A DNA stretch of 48,839 nt from Psilocybe azurescens (lineage: Eukaryota > Basidiomycota > Agaricomycetes > Agaricales > Agrocybaceae), in the NCBI GenBank assembly GCA_023853785.1, contig JAJIRX010000176.1, positions 1-48,839 of the forward strand, written 5' to 3'. Below are positions 10,100 to 21,586 of the stretch, one piece after another (within the stretch, counting starts at the first letter, position 1; the number at the start of each line of letters is the position of its first letter). The notes under the pieces were generated by a model. It had not been told where the DNA came from and ran no database searches. It saw nothing but the letters and a program-made list of their open reading frames with translations. Both the position numbers and the translations under genes were made by a program.

Positions 10100-12400
10100 A
10101 GTGTTTTTTTGAGACCTTCCGTCATACGTCGAGTTCTTAGGCTGATCTTGAGTTTTAAAGACCAATGTCTCAACAATCCTCACGTTTGGACCATTCCGAG
10201 GGCAGGGCCTTCATCAGCGACGGAGATATTTATTATTCACCTAACTGCTCACGCCCGTGTTTCTGTCCCAGATCAGAAGAGATCGTATCCATTCAGCATT
10301 GGAGCCGCATCTCTCAACCGGCATCACGATCCTGAATGGTGGACCGGCGCCTATGGATTTTTGAGCTTTATCCCCAATATTCCGACATTCGAAGGATATG
10401 TGTTTGGCCACCTTCGCGACTACCTTAACGACATTCATGAAGTTGACGCATCTTGGGGTACAGGGTACCAGCTCTCACAATCAAAATCCTTGGCGTGGCA
10501 CTATCTGGAAGACGTTTTAATTGTTATCATCCATCTCCTAAAGGAAAATTTCCGTCATCTGCTAAAACCATATTTCCTCCCCCTTCGCCCTCTCTCCTTG
10601 GCTTCGATCAAGTATTTTATACTGCTCGTGGTGCACGCTATCGAATTGGATGCGCACGCGATTGGTTCATCATTTGGATCGGCTTGTTGTCGTTCTATAT
10701 TGCCTGCATTGAAGGAGTACCCAACCCCTGAAGGTCCCGGAGTGGTTCAACTTCCTTGCCTTGGAAAAAGTAGATCAGTCGTGGCTCAGCGGGCTGTATA
10801 ATATCATAATGGGTGCGTTCTGGAAGCCGACCCATCGCACCGGAGCATTCGTCGATCTCAACAGCAAAGGCGGCCAAGGTGCTGACCTTGCGAAATGGCT
10901 TTGCGTTTGGGACATACCTGTGTGGTATCGTTGGTCGAAAGTCGAGCGAGATCAGACATATCACCCCGCTTTCAGCTATCTTCAACCCCCATCGGAGCAC
11001 CTTCAGAATCGCGACGACCATGGTTTATAGGTCTCCGTCTCCACCTTCTCTGCCATCTCCACACCCTGTCGCCTTGGAGGAGCAACCGCTGTCCCCACCC
11101 AGTCTTTCTCGCTCCAAATCTGCTATTCTTGAAGACTTGGAATTCAATAAGGCCTGAGACGCGTATCTTGCCTCCAAGCCATGGGAATCTTTCTTCGCTG
11201 CCCGAAAGATCATCAACGATCGAAGACTTGCGAATGAGACGCCAAAGGAGAGGGAAGTGCGTCTGAATCGAGAAAGGAACCCTCCTACTGTTTCAGCAGA
11301 AGTTTTTGTTTGGGATTGGAGCTGACGAAGATGACATGTGCCTTGTCCGCACTAGGGTCTTAAAAAGCGAACATGCCGACAGAATTGATGATCATCCGGG
11401 GTCTCAAGCTCGCTATGACTCTGTCCAAAATGAATGGGATCTTTGCGAGTAAATGGGATCTTTGCGAGTACTTTGCGACTCCGGAAGAACTTGCTTATGA
11501 GGAGAACGACTTGGACTTTTAAGGCGAGGGACGTTCCACCTGCTCCTCATTCTTACAACGAGGACGAGTCTCCGGATTCTAAGCAGAAAAAAGTCGAGGA
11601 ATTTGTTGCTCAACGCGTCCATGCGTATGCGGGTGTCGTCCCATTACCAGCGCCCCCTGTCGAACGAGAGTGAAAACGGACTTGATCTTATTCCCTCCCA
11701 AGCGGTGGACATCGTCGCATACCTTTCAGCTCACTATGGCTATCGACCCCTCATTGCTGTTCCTCTAAATCCCTCTACCCCCGACAAGGCAAGGTGGAAC
11801 GATTTCGTCAAGACTGTGGGGCTTCGTGCCGGGGATTTTAACCCTCCACCAGTTGACTTCAGCCTATCATGTTTCGAGTTTCTTCAGGGCCTCCAAACGG
11901 CCAATGGCCCACCGCCTGCCATCTATGATCTCAAAAGTCAATGTCCCATTGCTCTTGATGTTATAGCTTTGAGGCTTCTCTTTGAGAAGGTTGGCAATCT
12001 TTTTGTTCTTCGGGAAGCCGCCTTGAACTGAAGACTCCCTGGACAATTGCTCTGAAAACTGCTACAGATGCAGTCAAGGTGTTCTGCCTTCTACTCAGTC
12101 CTCAAAAACATTCTTCAACTTCACTCGCACGCTGCCTCCTGGAAATGGGTGTGTCATTCCACACGTTAATCCCACTTCACGATCAACCTTCTGTTGGACT
12201 CCAGGCCAACCGAAATCTTGTGCCTATCTGTGCTCCGGGGTATATTTTCTCAAAAAGGACTACGACGTCTATATACAGCACCGCCGATGACTCCTGTCAT
12301 CTTCGCGCGGGCGAGCTGCATTGCTTGCTGGTGGCCTCCCAACATTGCGGGCGAGTGTTCAAAACTGAGTGAACCACCGCTCTAAACGCTAGGAGTCGGC
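10100..12400 (+). pseudogene. Decayed large gene of unknown function
   Basis: Coding-like blocks on + switch frame repeatedly. TFEGYVFGHLRDYLNDIHEVDASWGTGYQ lies at about 10390-10475. GARYRIGCARDWFIIWIGLLSFYIACIEGVPNP (10630-10730) contains one hydrophobic segment. EKVDQSWLSGLYNIIMGAFWKPTHRTG is at 10760-10845. A Ser/Pro-rich linker follows (11025-11110), then ARYDSVQNEWDLCEY, then AVDIVAYLSAHYGYRPLIAVPLNP (11700-11780), and finally blocks near 12035-12330 (LLEMGVSFHTLIPLHD, PGYIFSK). A 24-bp tandem duplication occurs at 11431-11470. At least four frameshifts are needed, so it is a pseudogene. I have the impression of a multicopy mushroom family of unknown role. No catalytic motif is visible. 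Confidence 0.5.
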
Positions 12401-12724
12401 TAGACAGAGAGATGCACCAACCAGTCCGCATGCTAGGCTCGGATCCTGTGCGCCGACGCACCGAGTGAAGGAACGCCCTGAGGACGCGGCTGCGGCTCAT
12501 CCATCTCTCGAGTCGAGTAAGCAACGGAGGGAATAGAGAAAGCGAAGAACGAAGAACGACGTCCAACAAAGCGTCCTCGAACAAAAACGTCACCAACGAA
12601 ACCGCCACCAACGAAACATCCTCCAAAAACACGACGTCCAATAACACAATCCCACAAAAACTCTCCATAAAATAACTCTCAAAAAATAGAAACAGAAAAA
12701 ATAAAACACCCTCGAAATCCTAAA
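12401..12724. other. Intergenic, low-complexity AAC/CGA-rich
   Basis: Between the unknown relic and the partial RPN6 copy lies AAC-, AAA- and CGA-rich DNA (for example 12545-12640). No gene is recognised. Open frames here on - are Val/Phe/Leu-rich shadows of the simple sequence. Confidence 0.4.
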
Positions 12725-13795
12725 TAATATTAATAAAAGCCACAACTCGCCAACCCGATACCCCCTCAACACTTCCTGAAACTCCCTCAAATCCCTCTTC
12801 TGATGCACTCGCGCGACGGCGCGCATGCTTTTGATGTCCCACGAGCAGGCGTAGCGCTGGGAAATTTTGTTGGTGAGCAGGGAATTGACGTCTTCTGGCT
12901 GTTGTTTTGTGTTATCATATTGGAGGAGGGGATTTGGAGTGAGGGGATTTGAGGATGAGAGGAGAAGTGGGTGGTGGGGAAGGAAAAGCGATGGGGTAGA
13001 GGTAGACAAAGAAGAAAAATGGGGAGCAAGACGTCCGTGTCAGTTACGATTTCGGTGGACACAGAATAGATCAGGCAGAAGAAAAGAAGTCTCGAGGACA
13101 GTGCGCCGTGCCCTGTAATTAAAAAGATAAGTAGTGACGTAGTAGGTGGGTGGAGCGGTCAGCGGCATTACGATCGCGTCATCTCCAGGGCGTAGAGGAC
13201 CGATGGCGATGCTGAAGGCCCCCTCTAGAAAAAATTCGCTACGTAATAAATGAGTGAAGTGAATTGGAATGCCTACGCAGTCGTGGTACGACTGAGAGTA
13301 AGGAAGCTACTTGAAAAAGTTGGGAGATGTAAATACACGTGACATTATTTCCTTCTCACGAGATGACGTATCTGCAAGCGGGTATTTTCAAGAAAGGCGA
13401 GGCGAGTGGCACGCATACATGTCTCATTTCATCAAGAAAAACGGCGAGATCGACAAAAAGAACATAAAAGGACGAGAATCAAATGAAACGAATGGAAAAA
13501 GACCTACTAAATTCAACATAACATTACGCAACAGCAAATACTTCAACGTCTCCAGCTCCTATCATCCCTCCTTTCCCCCTCCCTCCCCTCTCCTCCCTTC
13601 CACCCATTATCTTCCTCTTCCCCAAGTGCACTCAGATTATCAAACGCGTAGCAGAAATTTAAATAAGCAGTACTATAATCTAAAATCCTGCTCCTCCGCG
13701 TGGAGGATGCCCGACTTCAAGTCCTGCTGGGCCTGGAGGGAGAGCGGATAGGGAATTGCGTCGGAGGCTGTGTAGTAGGACTCTAAATTAGCTTT
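12725..13795 (-). pseudogene. RPN6: Partial copy of RPN6 (26S proteasome lid subunit), middle exons only
   Basis: RPN6/PSMD11 is a PCI-domain lid subunit of the 26S proteasome. On the - strand three exon-like pieces match it in order. LQAQQDLKSGILHAEEQDF lies near 13735-13680, LKYLLLRNVMLNLV near 13545-13505, and PEDVNSLLTNKISQRYA..MRAVARVHQKRDLREFQEVLRGYRV near 12905-12745. The same exons appear in the longer copy at 15735-18475 as LQSGILHMEEKDY, MLLGKVMLNLV and PEDVNTLLTIKLALRYA. Upstream and C-terminal parts are missing. The copy stops at an exon edge that, in the longer copy, precedes a 730-bp gap. Retained introns point to DNA-level duplication rather than retroposition. Confidence 0.75.
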
Positions 13796-13849
13796 TCCGC
13801 TGCAATTTGGAGGACTCGACCACATTTCAAAGTTCTTACTCTCGCTATG

Positions 13850-14396
13850 CCTCTGTTGTGCCATTGCACTGACACTGATATGCGTGAATCTCTTGCTCAT
13901 CACTTCGGTACCCTCAAGAATGCTACGACGCACTGACAAACCCTGCACTTCTTGCAAACTTGGACCCACAATTTCCAGATCCTCGCACACGTACTGCTGC
14001 CCCGACACCAAAACCACTGTGAATTTCAAATACTTTCGCCATATCGATGAAAAGAAGCTGCTTTTTATGGGTGATACCGACAATAGGGAGAGGGTTTGTA
14101 TTAAGTTCGCGCATCGATACTCACAGGTAGTCCACGATAAATGTGCAGAAGTAGATATCGCTCCGAAGCTGAAGTCATCTGTACCAGAGGGAAGATGGTT
14201 ATCACGGACGCTCTCGATGAGGAATACAAACTCTTCCACAAAAATATTCTGCTGCGGATACGCGCGAACAAATCGGGGAACGATTGGTCGAGCTACATCA
14301 AGCCAACTTCGTGCACGGCCATGTACGAGATGCGGATGTCGTGGTTAGGAAGGATGGCAGGCTGGGGTTCATGTTTGTCGGATTATCGGTGAGGTG
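13850..14396 (+). pseudogene. Relic of a protein-kinase-like gene
   Basis: Three frames on + give consecutive kinase-like blocks. RVCIKFAHRYSQVVHDKCAEVDIAPKLK (about 14090-14175) would sit around the ATP-lysine/helix C region. MVITDALDEEYKL (14194-14232) would be the hinge. EQIGERLVELHQANFVHGHVRDADVVVRKDG (14265-14360) has the form of a catalytic loop, with HGHVRDADVVV where kinases usually have HxDxxxxN-hydrophobics. The expected metal-binding DFD/DFG position reads FVGL. Missing catalytic residues and two frameshifts make it non-functional. The reverse strand is open for 188 codons here, but only its last part (below about 13795) is RPN6-like; the rest is a shadow of this gene. Confidence 0.5.
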
Positions 14397-14764
14397 TGCT
14401 ATTCTATTAACGTCAGCAAAGCGCATTTCTAGCGTCCAGAAAATGTGTCAGAAGGTCTGCTGATTAAATTCAACCACGATATGGCCATGTTGGACCACAT
14501 ATTCTTCTGATATGCCACCAGTGTTAGGAGAATGTCTGTCAAATGGACTTTGTGTTTTTATTTACCTGTAACATGCAAGCTCCTCTGAAATAATATATTC
14601 CTGGTAACACCTTGCTTAGGAGCTCAGTGTTGAGAACAGAACACGAGCACGGAATTGACATGTAGAAAGGTGTGTTGATTATGTCTCCTTTTGAATAATC
14701 AAATTGAAGTGATGTAGGTAAATGAGAGATCACCGAAGACAACTACAAAAGACGTACATTCTGT
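14397..14764. other. Intergenic between two relics
   Basis: A 67-codon frame on - (14742-14539) shows no recognisable motif. No repeat or RNA gene is seen. Confidence 0.3.
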
Positions 14765-15328
14765 TATGTCCTGGAACATGCGTTTGAACTCCAACACCAA
14801 TTCCCTCACCTTCTGCTTTCCTACACCTTCTAACAAGCCACAATTTCACCGAGAAACCGGAGAGACGTCTGTCATAAAAGTGAGATGGCGGGGAATGGAA
14901 GGAGGTGAGAAGGAATTGGTCTTCTTATCATACTCGTACACAGAAAAGCGCGTTCACATCACACTGATTGCGTACAATTGAGGCACAACAATGTTTCAGC
15001 CAAGGATGCTTTCATATCGGTTGCTCGTCTGCTGGTTTACTTTTGATCGGGTAGATATCTCGTCGATATGAGGGAAAGGCTTGATTTCAATAAAAAAAAA
15101 CATGGGACACTTCCGCTTTCGAACAATGTACATTGTTGTAAAGTCGATAAAACCAGGAGTTACTGGTCCCTTGTACCGAGCCGTCACCTGATTGTGCTCA
15201 GTGTGGGGAACGAGATCGGTACGGAGGGTGTTGTATGGCCCATAGTATTCAGATTTGTCTTTAATAAAGGTATCAATTGTCTGAAACTGTTGTATAATGG
15301 TACTAATCCAAGGCATAACTGGTAACAT
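14765..15328 (-). pseudogene. Conserved fungal protein with possible PD-(D/E)xK-like core, decayed
   Basis: From ATG at 15328 the frame reads MLPVMPWISTIIQQFQTIDTFIK, then YKGPVTPGFIDFTTMYIVRK, then FFFIEIKPFPHIDEIS, ending at 14996. A second block after an apparent intron reads TRFSVYEYDKKTNSFSPPSIPRHLTFM and VRELVLEFKRMFQDI (to about 14765), with stops after SVM and VSR. An Asp followed about 20 residues later by E-I-K after a hydrophobic strand is the arrangement of PD-(D/E)xK nuclease folds. That assignment is inference from one motif only. I recall a mushroom hypothetical family of this form but no demonstrated activity. Confidence 0.45.
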
Positions 15329-15330
15329 GG

Positions 15331-15734
15331 AGTGATTTTAGCGCATGCACAACAGAGGGACCATCACTTACTCATAGTGCTAGATGTAGCCAGGCGGGCA
15401 ACATCTTCAATACAACCGGGGTTCGAGACGAGTGTGTGTAACCGTGATCTTGCGTCGTTTGCACCGATATAGTGAAAAGAAAAAACGGAGATGATTCTAT
15501 CTAAAACTCTAATTTTACGATTAGTGGAGGTGAAAGGAAAGGTTTCTGTACACCGCGGATATATCGGGGAGGGGGTCGGAGAGTCGAATCACCGACTCGA
15601 TTCCAAACCTCGAGATGGACACCCGCTGCTACAGCTACATGGACACCCGAGTCAGTTCGAGCCCCAGTCGGGAAGATTAAACACCTTCTGCACTATCAGC
15701 CATCGAAATCGAAATCAAAACAAATGATAGAGAG
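15331..15734. other. Intergenic, no gene recognised
   Basis: Contains a weak tRNA-like A/B-box pair near 15392-15427, rejected for spacing (see rejected list). A 78-codon frame on + (15491-15727) has no recognisable domain. TGGACACCCG occurs twice (15614 and 15639), reminiscent of half of the dyad motif but without the palindrome. Confidence 0.3.
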
Positions 15735-18475
15735 AAGAAATAGAAGCGTACTTTGGCATATAACAACTCGACGACTTTGCTGATCTGTTCGAGGGTCTCG
15801 ATGGCGGCTCCGTATGTGTTCTGTATGAGTGTTCAAGAGTGAGTGAACAGCGTACAAGGAAGAGGAGGAGAAAGGAGAAAGAAAAGAAGCCTTATGTCGG
15901 CTTTCGGCTCGTCGTAGATGACGAGACACCCTCGGCCCTGGTCCAACGTGCCATAGAGCACTTTATCTAAAATCATCGTCGACAATCTGTCATGCCAAAA
16001 AGAAAAAAAACAGGTCGGCGCTGACATCTCGCCAAAGCAACGCAATGCAAACACAAAAATGAAAGCCAGGCCAAAAGCAAAGAAAATGCACTTAGTCTCC
16101 ACCGCCTACCTCTCCTGCCAGACCTACTCCGCGACATATGCGACCTCGACGACCAAGTACGGTTCGACGATCTTCTTGAGGTTGCCCTCGAACAGCGCGT
16201 CGTATAACGCGGCGAGATGCGTGCGGATCGTTGGGTCTGATTGCAGTTCTGTGATAGTAATAGCGATGATTATATGAAAGGAGGGAAGGGCGTCAGCATC
16301 AGTCAATTAAGATTGAGATGCCGGAAAGAGAGAACAAGAGCAAATGATGAGAGAGAGCGAATAAAAAAAAAAGCCACATAAGTAAACAGATGGAATTGAA
16401 GGATGGGATGGAGGGTAAACAGACGACGAGTAGCGGAATGGGAGGTATCGGCTCTTTTTCTTCAAGCAGAACAGCGCATCTCGACAGCCCACCAACCGTG
16501 CCTGCCAGAGAAGTCCAAAACTGAACCAAAAAACCTACCGCGCACGAAAAGCTTGAGTTCAATGCAGCCTAAATCCACCACCCAGCCCGCACGCTCGCAC
16601 GCTAGGATCGACATAGCACGCGCACGCCACGCGCAGCGATTCCTAGCAAAAGTCCTGACAAGAAATGAGAGAGAATGAAAAAAGAGAATGAAAAGCAATG
16701 AGAGAGAAATGAGAGGTTAAAAACCAAGAAAAATAGATTAACAGCAGCGGCGACCCAAAACTCAGCACCTAGCACCCAGAACCAGAACCAGTCTGCCACG
16801 CATGTGCATGCGCAATAACCGCCGCATGGCCATGGCCGACAAAACCACCCGCTCATCTCCCGCTCCCACTCCTGCTCTCGAACTGCACCGCACCACACGC
16901 AAGCACAAGGTCAGAATACACGGCACCACATAGCCACAAAAGGTCGCAATTGCAACGAGCACAAGCACAGAAACACCCCCAAAAAAAAGTGAATCGAAAC
17001 CCCCAAAGTCTGCAAAAAAAAAACATAAAAAATCACTCACCGACCCGATACTCCCTCAACACCCCCCTGAAACGCGCGCAAATCCCGCTTCTGATGCGCA
17101 TGCGCAACGGCTCGCATGTTTTCCACGTCGCGCGAGGACGCGTACCGCAGGGCGAGCTTGATGGTGAGCAGGGTGTTCACGTCTTCTGGCTGTTGGCGGT
17201 GCGGTGGCGGCAGTGATCCAGAAATGACAAGGTGGTGGAGGCAACGAGAAACGGCGTTCGCGTTGGACAGGGAGAGAATGAGGGAAAGCGGGATTGAATA
17301 GAATAGAACGTCAGTTGCGATACGATGGATATGCATGAGGAAAAAACGGAAAAACGGACAAGGTCGAGCATGAGCATGAGCACGATCGACGAAGGGGTTA
17401 CACGAAAGAAACACAATACCCACCAAATTCAACATAACCTTGCCCAACAGCATATCCTTCAGCTCCTCCTGCGCTTTCCCCTCCCCCACTACGTCCCTCG
17501 TTATCATTCCACCCCTCGCTCTTGCCGAGCGCCGACAGATTCTCAAATGCCTTGAAGAAATGAGTACGCGGTGCTATAGTCCTTCTCCTCCATATGGAGG
17601 ATACCGGACTGCAGGTCGAGTTGAACTTGCAGGGCGGCGGACAGTAGACTGCGTTGGCGGCTGTGCGGGAGGATGTTAGGGATGCCTGGGTGGGGTACGG
17701 GTTAGCGTAAGTCTAGGTGGTGCGGGGAACGAGGAAGAGGAAGGAGAAAAAGCAACACACCTTGGCCTTGGGCATATTTCCCAGCGCGCAATACGCCCGG
17801 CTCTCGAGTCTCGAGGAGGTGCATCTCCGTGAGGATCATCTTGTTGTCGAGCCGCTTGAGCTCCGTGAGCAGGGGCCCAATGAGCGCGGTTGGGGGCTGG
17901 TACTGGCGGGACTCAAGTTGTCTGTATATGTGTGTCATAACTTGGCATACAAAATCCGAAAACTGAATTATGACAATGAGAGAGTGCACGCACAGTCCGA
18001 CAAGCCGCGTCTCGAGACTGTGCTTCAGGAAATGCGCTTCTCCTGTCTGGCCCAGGCGATATCGTCCATCAGCGCTTTCATCTGCACTTTACGGGAGTCG
18101 GGGATGGCGGCGAAGTAGCCAAGGAGCGTGCGGACTGGGCAGAGGGGTAATTAGATGTCAAATCGAGTGAATCGAGGAATTGAATCAAAGGAGGGAGGAA
18201 GGACGTACTGAGCTTCGCGATCTTGGCTTTGGCAGTAGCCGATATGAACGCCCGCGAGCGGTTGATGACTTCCGCCAGCCCCTTTGCGTACCTGTGTGCA
18301 TGCATCCGCCAGCCAGCTCCATTCTCCATCCATGCAATGCACATGCGGCTTAGAAGCGTACTTTTAATCACGAGAGCTCGCCGAGATTGACGAGCACCGC
18401 GTCCTGGTCCCGTAGTCCCTCCACACTCTGGCTGGTTGAAGTCACTATGATCTGCCTGTACAGCGCCTCAGGAAT
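15735..18475 (-). pseudogene. RPN6: RPN6 (26S proteasome lid subunit) gene copy, introns retained, broken
   Basis: At least nine exon-like pieces follow RPN6/PSMD11 in order on -. They are EALYRQIIVTSTS (about 18470), GLAEVINRSRAFISATAKAKIAKL (18285-18215), RTLLGYFAAIPDSRKVQMKAL (18140-18080), ELKRLDNKMILTEMHLLE (17870-17815), LQSGILHMEEKDYSTAY (17625-17570), ELKDMLLGKVMLNLV (17480-17430), PEDVNTLLTIKLALRYA (17200-17040), ELQSDPTIRTHLAALYDALFE..VEVAYVAE (16250-16125), MILDKVLYGTLDQGRGCLVIYDE (15990-15900) and YGAAIETLEQISKVVELLYAK (15815-15745). Only the N-terminus, before EALYRQ, is missing. It is joined directly to a CCT3 fragment. Breaks include a frameshift after QEKRI, a stop after VAYVAE and a TAG in the proteasome-helix region. 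Intron retention excludes a processed copy. The gap 16310-17035 is far longer than its other introns. Confidence 0.85.
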
Positions 18476-18810
18476 TGAGGTGTACGCGTAAGCTTACGCA
18501 TGCATAGGACGACAGTAATAATGTTGTAGGCAGAGATGATGACGACAGGGTTGACGTCCCGCTCGTACTGGAAGAGGATTTACGCGAGGATGTCGCCGGC
18601 TGTGTAGTGGACGGGTGAGGGGAGTGGAAGTGGAAGTGGTAAGGAAGAAGAAGAAAAAGAAGAGGGAGGAAGAGAGAGGATGACTGCGCTCCGAGGATGA
18701 TAACACGTGTGGTGCTATCGCCGCATTCCACGCCCTGGGTCCTGCTGAGCTTGGTAAAATTCATGCCATATGGTGGAGTCATGGTCAAGAGAGCAGGATA
18801 CATACAAGGC
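18476..18810 (-). pseudogene. CCT3: CCT3 (TCP-1 gamma chaperonin) fragment fused upstream of RPN6
   Basis: CCT3 is the gamma subunit of the cytosolic chaperonin TRiC/CCT. On - the piece KLSRTQGVECGDSTTRVIILGAQ (about 18755-18690) matches the ATP-binding segment, in which GDGTT is canonical. Here the Gly after Asp is Ser. A pyrimidine-rich intron follows (18685-18605), then a second exon corresponding to HYTAGDIL and PVVIISAYN (18605-18520). The sequence then passes through a spacer containing GCGTAAGCTTACG straight into RPN6. The same order, spacer and breakpoint recur at 44551-45802, so the fusion is a shared, duplicated feature. Confidence 0.8.
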
Positions 18811-20929
18811 CGACGTTACGAGCAACCGTGTTGTCGTGAACCCGAAGAACCATTTCACGTGCTGGGCCCTCGTGATCGTGTGCATGTGCAGGCTCGGACC
18901 GGGGTCAACTCACGAACCGATGTCATTCTTGTCGTCCTATTCTAAACCCCTCACTTGATTGCTCTTTCCTTCCGAAACGTTCTTCACCCTCTGAAGTCGA
19001 ACCTGATACTGAGTACCAGTATGAGCCAAGCCACTCCTCTGAGTCCCTTCGTAGGCCAGACCCGATACAATGATCCAACCGGGGGCACAAGGGTCTACTC
19101 AATCCGGTTACGGTCGAAGACGATGAGGATGAAGTGGCTGTCAGGATAGTAGGATGCCCAATCACAGTCGGGGTGGCCGACATCGAGGAGCAGGATGATG
19201 TCAGGTAGTAATACAACTCCAAGAGCTGGTGCCGGCGGATTCAATATCTCTGGAAGCACAGACAGCGTGGTTCCTGGGCCATTATGCATCATGCATCAAC
19301 GCCAGCGTCAGCTTCGACCTACCCCAGCGCGTGCATATATGCATCTTTTGATTTTCAATCGCCCGCGTCCGACACCCATATCCTGGTCCTGTTTTAACTT
19401 TTGTACACTGCTTCGCGCCACTCGACGAATTGATGTTCGATTTATCATTCGTCGTACCCTACAACGCAATACCGTTGCCGTTGAACTGCATGCCCACTCG
19501 ACTGTCTCAGTCCTCACTCTCCCGTTCGTAGATCACTGCACTATCATTCGCATCTTCAGGCCTCATCCTCGTTCCCGTTACATTCCCATTCCCATGCCTC
19601 TCTCATGTTCACTCATCCTCACCATGCACACGCACATATACCCACTAATAATCATAGACATTTACCCCGCATCCACCTCTTTCCGACGCCGACGTTTTCT
19701 TATTACCTTCCTTTCCCTTCTGTTCTTTGGCAGCCCGCATCCATACTCGCTGACGTACTTCCACAGTACAACCATGCAGAACTCCAGGACCGCGTATCGG
19801 CGTGCCAATCTTCCCTCTTCGAGGAGCAGTCGCAGACACAGCTTTGAAGATAGTTGACTTGGGTGAAAGACGGTCAGGGTGCGGATCGGGATCAGGGGAG
19901 AGTCCGGATGCGGGTGCGGGTGCGAGTGGAGCAGAGCTCGATGCAAAAGTAGAGGCAGTTAGGGTGGAAGTCGAGCGCAAAAGATGAACGGAGAGGACGG
20001 GGTGATACGGAGAGGGTGGACGCCGGGGCGCTGTACATCATCCTGCAGGATATGAAGGCGATTGCGGGGTCCGTCCTGGAAGATGGGAACGATGGAGAGC
20101 AGCGAATGGTGATGCAAATTTGCTGTAAGCATGCATTTGCCTCCGTCTAATGACCCACGTCTCGCCAATGTCCCATGATTCGAATTTCATGCTCTTCTCC
20201 CTTTTCGATTTGTGATTTTAGAACAATCTATGTGCTTTCTCAAATACATCGACCATCGGAACAAAAGCGCTCGTGAACACAACATCCGCAAACCGGATAT
20301 CTTACGGACACCCATCCTCTAAAGGTACGTCTTTCTATACTTTCTTTCAGTCCCATCCATACTTTCCTTTATTCATGGCCTGCGCAGCTGCATTATGCCA
20401 TCCTGAACGCGAGCCATCGAAAGCCCGGCACTGGCAAACGGATCCCGTTCTGTTATACAGATATTCTACAGTCGCGTGATGCTATGACGTTTCTGGCCTC
20501 TGAACAGAATCAACGCTTTGGTCATCTTAGCTGCTCTTCGTGTGCTCAGCCTGAGCGCGTCCCTTGCCGTTCAAAATCCTCGTTAACTGGACACAACGTC
20601 CAAGTTTCAATGTTGGTCATTGTTTCACGGCCGAAGACTTGGATGGTGATGGAGACACACGGCGAGTTTTTACGTAGATGGATCCATTCTTCCGAGCAAC
20701 GAGGATATCACTAATAATGATATTTGTCCCTAAAGAAACACGAAACCAACCGAGTCGCTGAGACCGTAGGTTCGGGAAAAGCTGAATAGTATCGTCTGCT
20801 TTAATTGTCTGGTTAACATCTGTGCGACCGTACATTCATTTACATACAGCACGAACCTCAAATCGGTGATCACCACTCAGACTGAAGGCTGCTGGCTGAA
20901 GACTGATGCGCTTGGCCCTCTCTTCTCCT
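18811..20929. other. Gene-poor stretch with unassigned coding-like pieces
   Basis: No gene is recognised with confidence. On +, an acidic coding-like piece (VTVEDDEDEVAVRIVGCPITVGVADIEEQ) lies near 19105-19195. A short piece LYIILQDMKAIAGSVLEDGNDGEQRMV lies near 20030-20115. The 220-codon open frame at 19195-19857 is His/Arg/Pro-rich with no motif and is doubtful. A DNA stretch at 19560-19700 is C/T-rich, as in a promoter or leader. Confidence 0.3.
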
Positions 20930-21586
20930 GTTCTCTTTAAAGTCGCCTCAAGGTTACTTGTATCCCACGCACGAGTGGGCGGGCTTGGGAAATGGAGACA
21001 CGTGGGAGTTCATCTTCGAGACGCTGGGAGCCGGCCTGTTGTGGATGTTCATACTCGATGAGTTTCTGTTCTTTTCCGCGCTTATTGTATCAGACGGACT
21101 GCTAGTCAGTGGTTAATAAAGACATCACTGTATATTTTATGTCTCTACGTTCTTCACAGATATTGAGGTGCGATAATATCTGGGGAAGTTCGTGTTGGGT
21201 CCCGCTATTAATTTTTGTTGCGGAGCTTATACTCCGCATACACACTCCTATTAATCGCTTTTCACGCTATTATGGGTCTCTTAGATGCTGCGATGGTTTT
21301 AGCAGGGCTGTTTACCAACCCATCCACCTATACGAGCCGCACTCTCTTTAATAACATGAAAAGTGGTCTGACGTTCATCTCACTAGGCACTGCCATGCCT
21401 TCCACATTTCTCGTAGGATATAATCAAGATATTTTAGAGTCTCCAGCATATGCATAATACCGTCCGGCCTGCAAAGAATATTCAAGCATATGGTGATGTC
21501 GGTGCTGGATTTGGCCGCAGCGTACCCGCTCGCATTCGTGCTTTATGATGTCTCCATGGTGGTTCCGTCATTCAGCGCGATAGAAG
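20930..21586 (+). pseudogene. Multi-membrane-segment protein gene, truncated by element X
   Basis: The frame from about 20945 reads PQGYLYPTHEWAGLGNGDTW, then a hydrophobic segment FIFETLGAGLLWMFILDEFLFF, then SALIVSDGLL at a GTCAGT donor near 21103. A TTCACAG acceptor near 21161 resumes with RCDNIWGSSCWVPLLIFVAELIL. Later hydrophobic pieces are YTLLLIAFHAIMGLLDAAMVLAG (21240-21310) and VMSVLDLAAAYPLAFVLYDVSMVVP (21490-21570). This resembles the multi-pass fungal membrane proteins with a DGLL..YRCY..WG signature, whose function is unknown. Frame changes near 21240 and 21460 indicate decay. The gene stops abruptly at 21586, where element X begins, and its remainder is not found beyond the other X copy. 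Confidence 0.5.

Noticed and set aside
13800..14239. 188-codon open frame on - as one gene
   Set aside because: Only its last part (below about 13795) is RPN6-like. The rest is antisense to kinase-like blocks on +.
15383..15440. tRNA gene (A-box-like TAGCCAGGCGGG, B-box-like GGTTCGAGAC)
   Set aside because: Boxes are too close for an anticodon arm, the A box has a mismatch at a key A, and stems do not pair.
15735..18810. Functional RPN6 or CCT3 host gene
   Set aside because: In-frame stops, frameshifts, a missing N-terminus, fusion of two unrelated genes, and a second broken copy of the same fusion.
19195..19857. 220-codon open frame on + as a gene
   Set aside because: Composition is His/Arg/Pro-rich, overlaps open frames on -, and shows no motif.
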